From the NCBI GenBank assembly GCA_002331625.1, contig DCZN01000028.1, positions 39,038-50,510 on the forward strand: a DNA stretch of 11,473 bases, given 5' to 3'. This DNA comes from Nitrospira sp. UBA2083 (GTDB lineage Bacteria > Nitrospirota > Nitrospiria > Nitrospirales > Nitrospiraceae). Below the pieces are notes generated by a model. The model did not search any database. It was not told the origin of the DNA and saw only the letters and a list, made by a program, of their open reading frames with translations. A program made the position numbers and the translations under genes. Of this stretch, positions 1 to 8,281 are shown piece by piece. Position 1 is the stretch's first letter. Each line of letters opens with the position of its first letter.

Positions 1-21
1 CAACCCATCGAGCGGCGTACC

Positions 22-918
22 TTGCTTCTGCGCGGGGCTCGAGGGATGTGCGGGTTGGCCTGCCTGCTCGGTTTGGGAACGGTGGGTGGGATAGTGTCGG
101 CTCTAGGAGGATGCGTCCGTGCACCGGGAACGGCGCGAGATCAATTCATCTATATCTCGGAGGAGAAAGAAATTGCGATGGGTGTCAGTGCCTATCGTGA
201 ATTACTGCGAAAAGCTCCGGTCAGTGACGACTCCGAGTTGAATGAGCTGGTCAATCGCGTCGGGAATCGAATTGCAGCTGTCGCCAATAAGCCCGAGTAT
301 CAATGGGAATTTGCCATCATCCGAGACGATCGGACGATCAATGCGTTTGCCCTTCCAGGTGGGAAGGTCGCAGTCTTTACCGGAATCTTGAAGATCACGA
401 AGAACGAAAACGGTTTAGCCACGGTGATCGGCCATGAAGTAGCGCATGCGCTCCAACGACACGGGGCCGAACGGTACAGTCGGAGCATTCTCGAAACGAT
501 CGGTCAGGTCGGTGCGCTTGCGGCAGGCGCTGCAGCCGGTCGTCCGGACGCCGCGATGGCGGCGATGAGTGCGTATGGGGTCGGTGTGTCCTTACCGTTT
601 GGCCGAAAACAGGAATCCGAAGCCGACTACATCGGGCTCAAGCTGATGGCACAAGCTGGCTATGATCCTCGGGAGGCCGTGCCATTTTGGGAACGGATGA
701 GCGGGTGTCCCCGGCAGATGATCAATAAGGTCTGTTTTCGGTCGCAACATACGATTCCGGAATTTCTCTCCACGCACCCGTCCGATATCGCGCGTATCAA
801 CCAGATTGAAGACTGGATCCCTGAAGCGATGAAGTACTACCACGCCGTCCAGGAACGTGAGCAGCCTGAGCCGGTTCCCTATCAACCGTTGATCGGCCCG
901 GTGCTCCCAGCCAGCTAA
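22..918 (+). CDS. M48 family metalloprotease, probable lipoprotein
   Basis: Zinc metallopeptidase of the M48 (Oma1/BepA/LoiP-like) family, expected to degrade or process misfolded envelope proteins. The zinc motif HEVAH lies at residues 138-142. The downstream ESEAD (198-202) supplies the third zinc ligand, and the family block NAFALPGG (107-114) and the FLSTHPS block (248-254) are present. The N-terminus looks like a lipoprotein signal: Arg4 and Arg7, a hydrophobic stretch, then LGGC with Cys31 as the likely lipidated residue. I use TTG at 22 because the later ATG at 46 would remove the positive n-region. The frame is open to base 1, however, so the true start may lie outside the window. A short insert before FLSTHPS carries Cys229 and Cys238, possibly a disulphide. 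carB follows after 19 bp, suggesting co-transcription. The family is secure; the specific orthologue (LoiP, BepA or another) is not decided. Confidence 0.88.
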   Translation: MLLRGARGMCGLACLLGLGTVGGIVSALGGCVRAPGTARDQFIYISEEKEIAMGVSAYRELLRKAPVSDDSELNELVNRVGNRIAAVANKPEYQWEFAIIRDDRTINAFALPGGKVAVFTGILKITKNENGLATVIGHEVAHALQRHGAERYSRSILETIGQVGALAAGAAAGRPDAAMAAMSAYGVGVSLPFGRKQESEADYIGLKLMAQAGYDPREAVPFWERMSGCPRQMINKVCFRSQHTIPEFLSTHPSDIARINQIEDWIPEAMKYYHAVQEREQPEPVPYQPLIGPVLPAS

Positions 919-937
919 CCCAACTGATCGAATTACC

Positions 938-3900
938 ATGCCTAAACGAACAGACATTCAGTCGATTCTTATGATCGGATCAGGCCCGATCGTCATCGGT
1001 CAAGCCTGCGAATTCGATTATTCAGGTACGCAAGCCTGTAAAGCCCTCAAAGCGGAAGGCTACAAGGTCATCCTCATCAACAGCAATCCAGCGACGATTA
1101 TGACGGATCCAGAGATGGCTGATCGGACGTACATCGAACCGATTACCGTTGATGTGGTGGAGAAGGTGATCGACCGTGACCGTCCCGATGCGTTGCTCCC
1201 GACGATGGGAGGGCAAACGGCCCTGAACACCACGATGGGATTGGTGAAACGAGGGGTGCTTCAGAAATATGGGGTGGCGCTCATCGGTGCATCGGCTGAA
1301 GCGATTCATAAAGCAGAGGATCGGGAGGCCTTCAAGCAGGCAATGCAACGGATCGGTCTGCGTGTGCCGAAAAGCGGCACCGCGCACAATCGGCAGGAGG
1401 CGGCGGCCATTGTGGAGGTGGTCGGATTCCCTGCGATTATTCGCCCCTCGTTTACGATGGGCGGGACCGGCGGGAACATTGCCTATAACCGGGAAGAATT
1501 TGAGAAGCTGATTGAATGGGCGTTGGCCATGAGCCCTGTGAGCCAGGTGCTGATCGAGGAATCGGTCATCGGCTGGAAAGAATATGAGCTTGAGGTCATG
1601 CGCGATCTGAAAGACAACGTCGTGATCGTATGCCCGATTGAAAATTTCGATCCCATGGGGGTGCATACCGGAGACAGCATTACCGTGGCGCCGGCCATGA
1701 CGTTGACCGACAGGGAATATCAGCGGATGCGGGATGCGGCACTTCGTATCATTCGGGAAATCGGAGTCGATACAGGCGGCTCGAACATTCAGTTCGGCGT
1801 GAACCCGGCCAACGGCGAGATGGTGGTCATCGAAATGAATCCTCGCGTATCTCGGAGTTCGGCATTGGCGTCGAAGGCAACTGGGTTTCCCATCGCGAAA
1901 ATTGCCGCAAAGCTCGCAGTCGGGTACACGCTGGATGAAATCACCAACGATATTACCGGAGTGACAAAGGCGTCCTTCGAACCGGCCATCGACTATGTCG
2001 TGGTGAAGATCCCGCGATTTGCCTTCCAGAAGTTTAAGGGGGCCGATCCGACCTTGACGACACAAATGAAGTCGGTCGGGGAAGTCATGGCGATCGGGCG
2101 TACGTTCAAGGAGTCTCTCCAGAAAGCGATCCGATCCCTCGAGCTGGAACTGAATGGACTCGTGTCACGGTTTGGACTTGATCGGGGCATTCCCCCTACA
2201 TTCGATCGACCGGAAGCGATCAACAAACTCAACCGGATTCTACGGACGCCGCTTCCGGAACGACTCTGGTACATCGCTGACGCCATGCGGCTAGGATTCA
2301 CCAACGACGAGCTGTATGCCATCACCAAAGTCGATCCGTGGTTCTTAGGACAGGTGAAACAGGTGATCGATTTTGAGCGAACCCTTGTTGATCGTGCCGC
2401 CAATCCTAATGATGTCCTGAGCAGCGGGGTCCTCTGGGAGGCCAAAGAGCTGGGATTCTCTGATGATCGGATCGCCTTCCTGTTGGGGTGCGATGCGGCG
2501 GCGGTGTCTCGAGCGCGGATGAATCATCCGGGACGTGGCGTCACCTACAAACGAGTCGATACGTGTGCCGCGGAGTTCGAGGCGCAGACGCCGTATCTCT
2601 ATTCCACGTATGGGAGGGAGTGTGAAGCGCGGCCGACCGATCGAAAGAAAGTCGTGATTCTCGGTGGCGGCCCGAATCGGATCGGGCAGGGAATCGAGTT
2701 CGATTATTGTTGTGTGCATGCCGCGATGGCGCTCCAAGAAGAAGCGATCGATACGATCATGGTGAACTGCAATCCGGAAACGGTCAGCACGGATTACGAT
2801 ACCTCGGACCGGCTGTATTTTGAGCCGCTCACCCATGAAGATGTCCTTAACATCGTGCATCGTGAACAGCCGCTTGGCGTGGTGTTGCAATTCGGAGGGC
2901 AGACGCCCCTGAAACTTGCCCTTCCGCTGTCGAAGGCCGGTGTCAAAATTCTGGGGACGAGTCCCGACGCGATCGATCTGGCGGAAGATCGTGAACGGTT
3001 TCGTGCACTCTTGAATAAGTTGGGATTGCGGCAAGCCGAGAGCGGGACGGCTCGATCCATTCAGGAAGCGGTCACGATTGCCGGGCAGATCAGTTACCCT
3101 GTGATGGTTCGTCCCTCCTATGTGTTGGGTGGGCGGTCCATGCAGATTGTCCATGATGAAGCCGGGCTCCTGGAGTACATGCATTCGGCCGTGAAGGCCT
3201 CGCCTAACCATCCGGTCTTGATCGATAAGTATTTGGCCGACGCCATCGAGGTCGATGCGGATGCCATCTCAGACGGCCAGACCGTCGTGGTCGCCGGAAT
3301 TATGGAGCATATCGAAGAAGCCGGTGTCCATTCCGGTGATTCGGCGTGCTCCCTTCCTCCGTACACCTTGGATGCCAGCATTGTCCGCGAGATCGAGCGT
3401 CAAATGTGCATGCTGGCGTTGGAGTTGGGAGTGGTCGGGCTGATGAATGCGCAGTTTGCCGTCAAAGGGCACACGATTTATGTCCTTGAGGTGAATCCAC
3501 GAGGGTCTCGAACCGTTCCGTTTGTCAGTAAGGCGATCGGCGTGCCGCTGGCAAAGTTGGCGATGAAGGTGATGATGGGACGAACTCTCAAGGAGTTGGG
3601 GTTTACCCAGGCACCGTTGCCGGAGCATTTCTCGGTCAAAGAGGCGGTGTTCCCGTTCAATAAATTTCCGGGGGTCGATGTACTCCTGGGCCCGGAAATG
3701 AAGTCGACCGGTGAGGTCATGGGTATCGACGGAGACTTTGGATGGGCTTTTGCGAAATCGCAAGCAGGAGCTGGGGCCGTGCTGCCGACGTCGGGGACCG
3801 CCTTCATCAGTGTGAAGGCATCTGATCGTCCGGCTGCGCTTGCGGTGGGTCGAGTATTGACTCAACTGGGGATGCGCATTCAGGGGACCAGCGGGACAGC

Positions 3901-4189
3901 AGGGTATTTACAGGAACACGGGCTTCCAGCAGAGGTCGTGAATAAGGTCACCGAAGGGCGTCCGCACATCGTCGATCATATCAAGAATGGGTCGGTGGCG
4001 CTGGTGGTCAACACGGTACGGACGGCCTCGTCTCATGTGGATTCGCTGTCGATCAGGCGAGAAGCCCTTCATAGAGGGATCCCGTATTTCACGACGATGC
4101 GAGGGGCTCATGCTGCGGCGATGGCGATCGAGGCCATCCTAAAAAAGGACCTATCGATTCGTACCCTGCAAGAGTATCATCAGGCCTAA
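938..4189 (+). CDS. carB: Carbamoyl-phosphate synthase large subunit
   Basis: Makes carbamoyl phosphate from bicarbonate, ATP and ammonia delivered by the CarA glutaminase subunit, feeding pyrimidine and arginine synthesis in the cytoplasm. The protein has 1083 residues, close to the usual length, and is a single unsplit polypeptide. The two homologous halves are visible: carboxyphosphate half (about 1-400, including [16 protein letters not shown] at 15-30) and carbamoyl-phosphate half (about 570-940, [15 protein letters not shown] at 576-590). Known first-site residues fall at E. coli numbering: Arg129, Arg169, Glu215, His243, Gln285, Glu299, Asn301. The C-terminal MGS-like allosteric domain (about 950-1075) keeps Thr984, Thr987 and Lys1003, which line up with E. 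coli effector-binding residues. ATG at 938 is followed directly by the conserved N-terminus, but no convincing Shine-Dalgarno precedes it, so translation may depend on the upstream gene. No carA is visible. greA follows after 22 bp. Confidence 0.98.
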   Translation: MPKRTDIQSILMIGSGPIVIGQACEFDYSGTQACKALKAEGYKVILINSNPATIMTDPEMADRTYIEPITVDVVEKVIDRDRPDALLPTMGGQTALNTTMGLVKRGVLQKYGVALIGASAEAIHKAEDREAFKQAMQRIGLRVPKSGTAHNRQEAAAIVEVVGFPAIIRPSFTMGGTGGNIAYNREEFEKLIEWALAMSPVSQVLIEESVIGWKEYELEVMRDLKDNVVIVCPIENFDPMGVHTGDSITVAPAMTLTDREYQRMRDAALRIIREIGVDTGGSNIQFGVNPANGEMVVIEMNPRVSRSSALASKATGFPIAKIAAKLAVGYTLDEITNDITGVTKASFEPAIDYVVVKIPRFAFQKFKGADPTLTTQMKSVGEVMAIGRTFKESLQKAIRSLELELNGLVSRFGLDRGIPPTFDRPEAINKLNRILRTPLPERLWYIADAMRLGFTNDELYAITKVDPWFLGQVKQVIDFERTLVDRAANPNDVLSSGVLWEAKELGFSDDRIAFLLGCDAAAVSRARMNHPGRGVTYKRVDTCAAEFEAQTPYLYSTYGRECEARPTDRKKVVILGGGPNRIGQGIEFDYCCVHAAMALQEEAIDTIMVNCNPETVSTDYDTSDRLYFEPLTHEDVLNIVHREQPLGVVLQFGGQTPLKLALPLSKAGVKILGTSPDAIDLAEDRERFRALLNKLGLRQAESGTARSIQEAVTIAGQISYPVMVRPSYVLGGRSMQIVHDEAGLLEYMHSAVKASPNHPVLIDKYLADAIEVDADAISDGQTVVVAGIMEHIEEAGVHSGDSACSLPPYTLDASIVREIERQMCMLALELGVVGLMNAQFAVKGHTIYVLEVNPRGSRTVPFVSKAIGVPLAKLAMKVMMGRTLKELGFTQAPLPEHFSVKEAVFPFNKFPGVDVLLGPEMKSTGEVMGIDGDFGWAFAKSQAGAGAVLPTSGTAFISVKASDRPAALAVGRVLTQLGMRIQGTSGTAGYLQEHGLPAEVVNKVTEGRPHIVDHIKNGSVALVVNTVRTASSHVDSLSIRREALHRGIPYFTTMRGAHAAAMAIEAILKKDLSIRTLQEYHQA

Positions 4190-4211
4190 CCTGTTCAGGA
4201 GCGGATGGAGT

Positions 4212-4688
4212 ATGCCGACACCCATTACGAAGAAAGGCTATGAGGCCTTAAAGGCCGAACTGGATCGTTTGCGCAAGATCGAACGGCCCAAAGTGATCGA
4301 AGCTATCGCGGAAGCCAGGGCGCACGGTGACCTGAGCGAGAATGCCGAATACGATGCCGCCAAGGAACGTCAGGGCTTTATTGAGTCCCGTCTGGCTGAG
4401 CTCGAAACAAAGTTGGCGGACGCTCGCGTGGTGGAAATCGCGGGGCGCACCAGCGAGACGGTGGTCTTCGGCGCGACCGTGATGGTTGTTGAACAGGAAT
4501 CTCAAAGCAAAAAGCAGTACACCCTGGTCGGACAAGACGAAGCCGACATGAAGTTCAACAAGATTTCAGTCCAGTCTCCTGTCGGGCGCGCCCTGATCGG
4601 AAAACGAGTCGGCGATTTTGTCGAGGTGAAGACCCCCGTCAAGATGGTCGAATACGAGGTCGTGGAGATCAAGTTCGAGGAATGCTGA
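4212..4688 (+). CDS. greA: Transcription elongation factor GreA
   Basis: Binds the secondary channel of RNA polymerase and stimulates cleavage of backtracked RNA, rescuing stalled complexes. At 158 residues it has the normal length. The N-terminal coiled-coil hairpin (about residues 5-75) has the tip motif HGDLSENAEYDAAKERQ (38-54). Asp40 and Glu43 match the acidic tip pair (Asp41 and Glu44 in E. coli) that coordinates the catalytic magnesium, which indicates an active cleavage factor. The rest (about 80-158) is the FKBP-like domain, with the conserved SPVGRALIGKRVGD block near 121-134. An AGGAG at 4197-4201 lies 10 nt before ATG 4212 and supports this start. It follows carB by 22 bp and precedes the DUF62 gene by 1 bp, so it is probably translated from a shared message. 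Confidence 0.97.
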   Translation: MPTPITKKGYEALKAELDRLRKIERPKVIEAIAEARAHGDLSENAEYDAAKERQGFIESRLAELETKLADARVVEIAGRTSETVVFGATVMVVEQESQSKKQYTLVGQDEADMKFNKISVQSPVGRALIGKRVGDFVEVKTPVKMVEYEVVEIKFEEC

Positions 4689-4689
4689 C

Positions 4690-5487
4690 GTGCCTGAGGC
4701 ACGCCCCCTCATTGCCCTGCTCACAGATTTTGGCGAGCGCGATAGTTTTGTCGCGAGCATGAAGGGTGTGATTCTGTCGATCAACCCTTCGGTTCCTATT
4801 ATTGATCTCTCTCATCAGATTGCCTCTCATCAGATTCAAGAAGCCGGATATTTTCTCAAGTCTTGTTATCGGTATTTTCCTGCCGGCACGATCCATGTCG
4901 CCGTGGTTGATCCCGGCGTCGGGACTGAGCGTCGAGCGCTCCTCGTCTCCGCGGCCGGTTGGTTTTTCGTCGGCCCGGACAATGGGCTGTTCACCGAAGT
5001 GCTCGAGCTGGAAGCCGGCGCAAAAGTGTGGCAGATCAACAACCCCCAGTATCGCCTGGAGACAGCCGGGTCGACATTTGATGGCCGCGATGTGTTCGCG
5101 CCCGCTGCGGCCTGGTTGAGCAAAGGGGTTCCCCCGTCATTTTTTGGGCCGGCGGTCCACGATCCGATTCGCCGTGCCGTGGCCATGCCGATTGCACATG
5201 AGGATGTGCTGATCGGCAAGATCGTCTCGGTCGATCGCTTTGGGAATCTCATTTCCAACATTACCGCCAGGCAGGTGCGTGAATTTCGAGGGTCGATGGG
5301 ACAATCCGTGGAGATTCATATCGGAACGAACATCATCAACGACCTGGTGGAAAGCTACAGCCAAGGGAGTCGTCAGAGTCCGTCGGCATTGATCAACAGC
5401 AGTGGAAGCTTGGAAATTTTTCTGCAGGAAGACAGCGCGGCGCGTTCTCTACAAGTGAGTGTGGGCGAAGAAGTTCGTCTCTGCTGA
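4690..5487 (+). CDS. SAM hydrolase / chlorinase-fluorinase-fold protein (DUF62)
   Basis: Member of the S-adenosyl-L-methionine hydroxide adenosyltransferase family, which shares its fold with bacterial fluorinase and chlorinase. Characterised housekeeping members hydrolyse SAM to adenosine and methionine. The family blocks are all present: LLTDFGERDSFVASMKG (10-26), HVAVVDPGVGTERRALL (69-85), GPDNGLF (95-101), FDGRDVFAPAAA (130-141) and DRFGNLISNI (182-191). Length (265) is normal. From memory, the water-activating triad is Asp-Arg-His; Asp74 and Arg81 or Arg82 fit, but the usual FHGRD reads FDGRD here (Asp131). This may reflect a natural subgroup or altered chemistry. The start is GTG at 4690, 1 bp after the greA stop, with GAGGA at 4677-4681 inside greA at 8 nt spacing, which suggests translational coupling. 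There is no evidence that it halogenates anything. Confidence 0.9.
   Translation: MPEARPLIALLTDFGERDSFVASMKGVILSINPSVPIIDLSHQIASHQIQEAGYFLKSCYRYFPAGTIHVAVVDPGVGTERRALLVSAAGWFFVGPDNGLFTEVLELEAGAKVWQINNPQYRLETAGSTFDGRDVFAPAAAWLSKGVPPSFFGPAVHDPIRRAVAMPIAHEDVLIGKIVSVDRFGNLISNITARQVREFRGSMGQSVEIHIGTNIINDLVESYSQGSRQSPSALINSSGSLEIFLQEDSAARSLQVSVGEEVRLC
4809..4836 (+). repeat. 13-bp direct repeat inside the DUF62 gene
   Basis: CTCTCATCAGATT occurs at 4809-4821 and again exactly at 4824-4836, a 15-bp period that keeps the reading frame. It encodes the doubled SHQI in SHQIASHQIQ (residues 41-50). The spacing between flanking family motifs looks normal, so this is probably chance or local slippage and not an added module. 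Confidence 0.8.
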
Positions 5488-5498
5488 CTGCCGTCAGC
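5483..5498. repeat. 16-bp perfect palindrome spanning two convergent stop codons
   Basis: GCTGAC (5483-5488), loop TGCC, GTCAGC (5493-5498) forms a perfect 6-bp stem. The TGA stop of the DUF62 gene (5485-5487) and the TGA stop of the minus-strand oxidase (complement of 5494-5496) each lie in one arm, so both mRNAs carry the same hairpin at their ends. No T-tract follows on either strand, so a standard intrinsic terminator is not supported. It could be a weak 3' end structure. Confidence 0.6.
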
Positions 5499-6693
5499 TC
5501 AGGGCTCTCTCGATGTGATCGCAGACGTGGTTTGCGAAGGGCAGTGAACAGGTAAAGGCTGGGGAGACCGCGTTCAGCACATGCATGGAGCGGTTGTCCC
5601 CCTCCAGAACAAAGTCCATTTCGAGTTTCTTTTTGATGATATCAAGTAGCTGGGCTCTGATTCCCGGGCGTCCCCATGTGTGATAGTTTCGCTCAACCAC
5701 CCCCTCGGCGAGGACCGATGCCAGCGACACCATCTTGCTCCGTGAGTATTTTGTGATCTCCTCCATGGCCAAACGACGGAAGTCGAATCCCGCGCCGGTG
5801 AGAAGTCCAAGCCCTCGGCTCGCCACCTCCGCCAGTTCGCCGAAGTTGAAATTACTGAGCCCTTCATAGTTCTCGCGCCACAACGCCGGAATGGCGGTTG
5901 GGCCGATCTTGGCTTTTCCGTCGGCCGTGATCGTGAAGTGGACTCCCAAGAACGGGTTTCTGAGATCGGGAACAGGATAAATATTGGTCCGAATAGAACC
6001 TGGTGGTTCATCTGAATAGAGGTAAAGGCCTTTGAAGGGGAGGATCCGATACTTTTCGGAGAATCCATAGTCCATGGCAATTTTGTCCGCGTACAGTCCA
6101 GCCGCGTTGACGACGTAGCCGGCTGAGATACGGTCACGGCTCGTCTGCACTTCCCCGTTGCGTCGCCCTCGGTAGGCGGTGCCGCACTCAATCTGGACGC
6201 CCTCGCGGAGGGCATCTTGCTGCATCGCGTTGACGACATGAAGGGGGTTCACCGTCGACGTGCGGGGGGAGAAGAGCGCCCGCTGATGGGTCTTGACACG
6301 AGGCTCAATCGATTTCGCGTCCGCTTCTGTCAGGGGCTGGAGTTCAATACCATTGAGCTGTCCGCGTCGGAACAGTTCATCGAGGGAAGGCAAATCCGCC
6401 GCATCCTTCGCCACGACGAGCTTGCCGCATTTATTGAGGGGGATTCGTTTGTCCTCACAGTAGGCGGTGAGTTGCTCATTGCCAAGACGAGTAAATCTTG
6501 CTTTGAGGCTGTCCGGTGAGTAATAGAAGCCTGCGTGGAGCACGCCGCTGTTGCGCCCGCTGGCATGGGCTCCGCACGACGGTTCTTTTTCGATCAGCAG
6601 CACACGGGCATCTGTCCGGCGTCTGTGGAGTTCGCGGGCGATACTGAGGCCGATGACGCCGCCTCCAATCACGAGAAAATCGCAAGTTTGCAT
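5494..6693 (-). CDS. lhgO: FAD-dependent L-2-hydroxyglutarate oxidase/dehydrogenase
   Basis: Flavoprotein of the D-amino-acid-oxidase (DAO) fold that most resembles LhgO, which oxidises L-2-hydroxyglutarate to 2-oxoglutarate and passes electrons to oxygen or the quinone pool. The N-terminal dinucleotide-binding motif is GGGVIG (10-15), with Glu35 at the end of the second strand where it can bind the FAD ribose. The diagnostic block GRNSGVLHAGFYY (46-58) closely matches the LhgO signature, and the NAAGLYAD block appears near residue 195. The C-terminus has an AVSPAFTCSLPFA block near residue 375. Length (399) is close to the family norm. ATG at 6693-6691 directly precedes the FAD motif; its upstream ribosome-binding site is weak. 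It lies 46 bp downstream of bioA on the same strand and is probably co-transcribed. Other DAO-fold oxidases are possible but less likely. Confidence 0.88.
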   Translation of the reverse strand: MQTCDFLVIGGGVIGLSIARELHRRRTDARVLLIEKEPSCGAHASGRNSGVLHAGFYYSPDSLKARFTRLGNEQLTAYCEDKRIPLNKCGKLVVAKDAADLPSLDELFRRGQLNGIELQPLTEADAKSIEPRVKTHQRALFSPRTSTVNPLHVVNAMQQDALREGVQIECGTAYRGRRNGEVQTSRDRISAGYVVNAAGLYADKIAMDYGFSEKYRILPFKGLYLYSDEPPGSIRTNIYPVPDLRNPFLGVHFTITADGKAKIGPTAIPALWRENYEGLSNFNFGELAEVASRGLGLLTGAGFDFRRLAMEEITKYSRSKMVSLASVLAEGVVERNYHTWGRPGIRAQLLDIIKKKLEMDFVLEGDNRSMHVLNAVSPAFTCSLPFANHVCDHIERALS

Positions 6694-6739
6694 AGCCCGT
6701 GTGTTCTTTCTGTCGTTGTAGGTCGCAGTGGATGGACGA

Positions 6740-8107
6740 TTAGTCGATGCGCAGAGTTTCTATGGATTCCATGAGGATTTCTACCATTTTTTTGAGCTCC
6801 TCGGTGGAGGTCGACAGGGGCGGCATGAGCACCAGGACATTGCCGATTGGTCTCAAGAGTAGTCCCTTGGTTCGAGCGATTGAAGCTACGCGGTGGCCGG
6901 ACCTGGCGCTGAGCGGGAAGGGCTCTTTGGTCAGTTTGTCTTTGACCAATTCGATTCCCACCATGAAACCGCTTTGACGAATGTCACCAACTTGAGGCAA
7001 CTCAGCCAGTGAAATCAACCATTGCCTCAGCAGTTTGATCTTTGGTGCGAGTCGCGCGAGCGTCTTCTCGTGACGAAAGATGTGAAGGTTGGCGAGGGCT
7101 ACGGCGCAACCCAAAGGATTGCCGGTAAAACTATGGCCATGAAAGAAGGTCTTAAACTCGTCATAGGTGCCGAGAAAGCCTTGGTAGATCTCGTCCGTCG
7201 TGAGCGTTGCTGCCAGCGGCATATAGCCGCCTGTGATTCCCTTGCTGATCGCCATCAGATCCGGTGTCACTGCTTCATGTTCGCAGGCGAGCATCTTGCC
7301 GGTTCGTCCGAATCCGGTCGCCACTTCATCGGCAATCAGCAACACATCATATTTCGTGCAGAGATCACGAATTCGTTGTAAGTATCCAGCCGGCTGGGGA
7401 ATCATGCCGGCCGCTGCTTGCATCAGCGGTTCGATGATGAAGCCGGCCAATTCGCGATGACGGGTTTTCAGAATCTGTTCAATCGGGTCGATGCAGGCCA
7501 GCTTGCACGCAGGATGGGTCAGATTCAGAGGACATCGGTAACAATAGGGCGGTTCGGCCTCCAGGGTTGGAAACAACAGCGGTTTAAACCGAGAATGGAA
7601 CAACGCAATGTTCCCGACACTGACGGCGCCGATGGTGTCTCCGTGATAGGCGAGTTTCAGGTGGAGAAACGTATTCTTGGGGCCGGCCTCCGGATGCCGC
7701 TGCTGCCAATATTGGACGGCCATTTTCAGCGCAATCTCCACCGCCGTGGAGCCATTGTCGGAGTAGAAGACCCGCGAGAGCCCCTTTGGTGCAATGCGAA
7801 TCAACTCGCGGGCCAGTTCTATGGCCGGTGGATTGGAGAGGCCCAGGAACGTCGAGTGGGCGATGTTGTCGAGCTGCTGCTTGAGCGCACGGTCGAGGAC
7901 GGGGTGGCGATGGCCATGCAGGTTGACCCAGATGGACGAGGTACCGTCGAGATACTTCTTGCCCTCCGTATCGATGAGGTAGGAACCCTTGCCTCGCTCA
8001 ATGATCAGCGGGTCTTCCTGTTCCCACTCCTGCATCTGGGTAAACGGATGCCAGAGGTAGCGACGATCCCAATCTTTCAGCTGCTTCGTGGAGGGTTGTC
8101 GGGCCAT
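6740..8107 (-). CDS. bioA: 7,8-diaminopelargonic acid aminotransferase (biotin synthesis)
   Basis: PLP-dependent class III aminotransferase that converts 8-amino-7-oxononanoate (KAPA) to 7,8-diaminononanoate in biotin synthesis. Visible landmarks are the N-terminal WHPFTQM (19-25), the DGTSSIWVNLHGH block (54-66), the SDNGSTAVEIALK phosphate-binding region (116-128), AYHGDT (153-158), IADEVATGFGRTG (258-270; Asp260 contacts the PLP ring nitrogen) and SKGITGGYMPL (288-298) with the PLP lysine Lys289. The Cys-rich YCYRCPLNLTHPACKLAC (188-205) also occurs in Bacillus/Aquifex-type BioA as I recall. Phe22 stands where SAM-using E. coli BioA has Tyr17, so the amino donor may be lysine instead of SAM; this is inference. 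Length (455) is normal. No other bio gene is present. Transcription probably starts near 8195 from the divergent promoter, leaving a leader of about 88 nt, and no good Shine-Dalgarno precedes the ATG. Confidence 0.95.
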   Translation of the reverse strand: MARQPSTKQLKDWDRRYLWHPFTQMQEWEQEDPLIIERGKGSYLIDTEGKKYLDGTSSIWVNLHGHRHPVLDRALKQQLDNIAHSTFLGLSNPPAIELARELIRIAPKGLSRVFYSDNGSTAVEIALKMAVQYWQQRHPEAGPKNTFLHLKLAYHGDTIGAVSVGNIALFHSRFKPLLFPTLEAEPPYCYRCPLNLTHPACKLACIDPIEQILKTRHRELAGFIIEPLMQAAAGMIPQPAGYLQRIRDLCTKYDVLLIADEVATGFGRTGKMLACEHEAVTPDLMAISKGITGGYMPLAATLTTDEIYQGFLGTYDEFKTFFHGHSFTGNPLGCAVALANLHIFRHEKTLARLAPKIKLLRQWLISLAELPQVGDIRQSGFMVGIELVKDKLTKEPFPLSARSGHRVASIARTKGLLLRPIGNVLVLMPPLSTSTEELKKMVEILMESIETLRID

Positions 8108-8201
8108 GACCGTATGGAGCCATCAGGCAACTGCGGCGATGAGATACTCTAGTGATCAGCGATTGACTCTTGACGAATGCCGCTCGACGCGATGGCGTGT
8201 G

Positions 8202-8231
8202 ATTATAGGTGGGGGGTGATCTCTTTGACAA
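8202..8231 (-). promoter_or_regulatory. Sigma70-type promoter for bioA-lhgO
   Basis: Read on the minus strand, TTGTCA (complement of 8226-8231) is followed by an 18-bp spacer and a perfect TATAAT (complement of 8202-8207). The predicted transcription start is near 8195, giving about 88 nt before the bioA ATG. Its -35 box overlaps the lepA -35 box on the other strand by five bases. No BirA-type operator is evident. Confidence 0.75.
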
Positions 8232-8253
8232 CTTCTGAGGCAGTTACTATAAT
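8225..8253 (+). promoter_or_regulatory. Consensus sigma70-type promoter for lepA-lepB
   Basis: TTGACA at 8225-8230, a 17-bp spacer and TATAAT at 8248-8253 match the sigma70 consensus at all twelve positions with the optimal spacer. The expected start near 8260 leaves a leader of only about 22 nt before the lepA start codon. It lies at the right place between divergent genes, so it is very likely real. Confidence 0.85.
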
Positions 8254-8269
8254 GGATCGATTTTCACGA

Positions 8270-8278
8270 ATGGGCTAG
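8270..8278 (+). other. Two-codon ORF ATG-GGC-TAG in the lepA leader
   Basis: ATG at 8270 is in frame with lepA and closes at TAG 8276-8278, three bases before the TTG start. The TAG overlaps the AGGA (8277-8280) that is the only Shine-Dalgarno-like element near the start. It may be a chance motif, a minimal upstream ORF, or the relic of an older ATG start for lepA. Confidence 0.45.
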
Positions 8279-8281
8279 GAT

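Noticed and set aside
1022..2065. Long minus-strand ORF (347 codons) opposite carB
   Set aside because: It mirrors the codon pattern of carB, shows no recognisable motif and has a His/Arg-rich composition typical of antisense shadows. The longer antisense frames at 2345-3211 and 3269-3865 are rejected for the same reason.
4690..5487. Fluorinase or chlorinase for halogenated natural products
   Set aside because: The fold is shared, but there are no biosynthetic neighbours and the sequence follows the common DUF62 pattern.
5483..5498. Bidirectional intrinsic terminator
   Set aside because: The stem is only 6 bp and neither strand has a following T-tract, so it is listed as a palindrome only.
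5574..6239. Minus-strand ORF (221 codons) overlapping lhgO in another frame
   Set aside because: It is low-complexity Ser/Arg-rich shadow translation of the oxidase gene, whose own frame carries clear FAD and family motifs.
7418..8152. Plus-strand ORF (244 codons) opposite bioA
   Set aside because: It is antisense to an unmistakable bioA reading frame and has no family motif or supporting ribosome-binding site.
8163..8174. Tandem TTGAC repeat (period 7) between bioA and its promoter
   Set aside because: It has no matching -10 element at 16-18 bp on the plus strand and is too short to call an operator.
8108..8281. Possible BirA operator or riboswitch controlling bioA
   Set aside because: No TTGTAAAC-type inverted repeat is present, and the bioA leader of about 88 nt shows no convincing structured aptamer or terminator.
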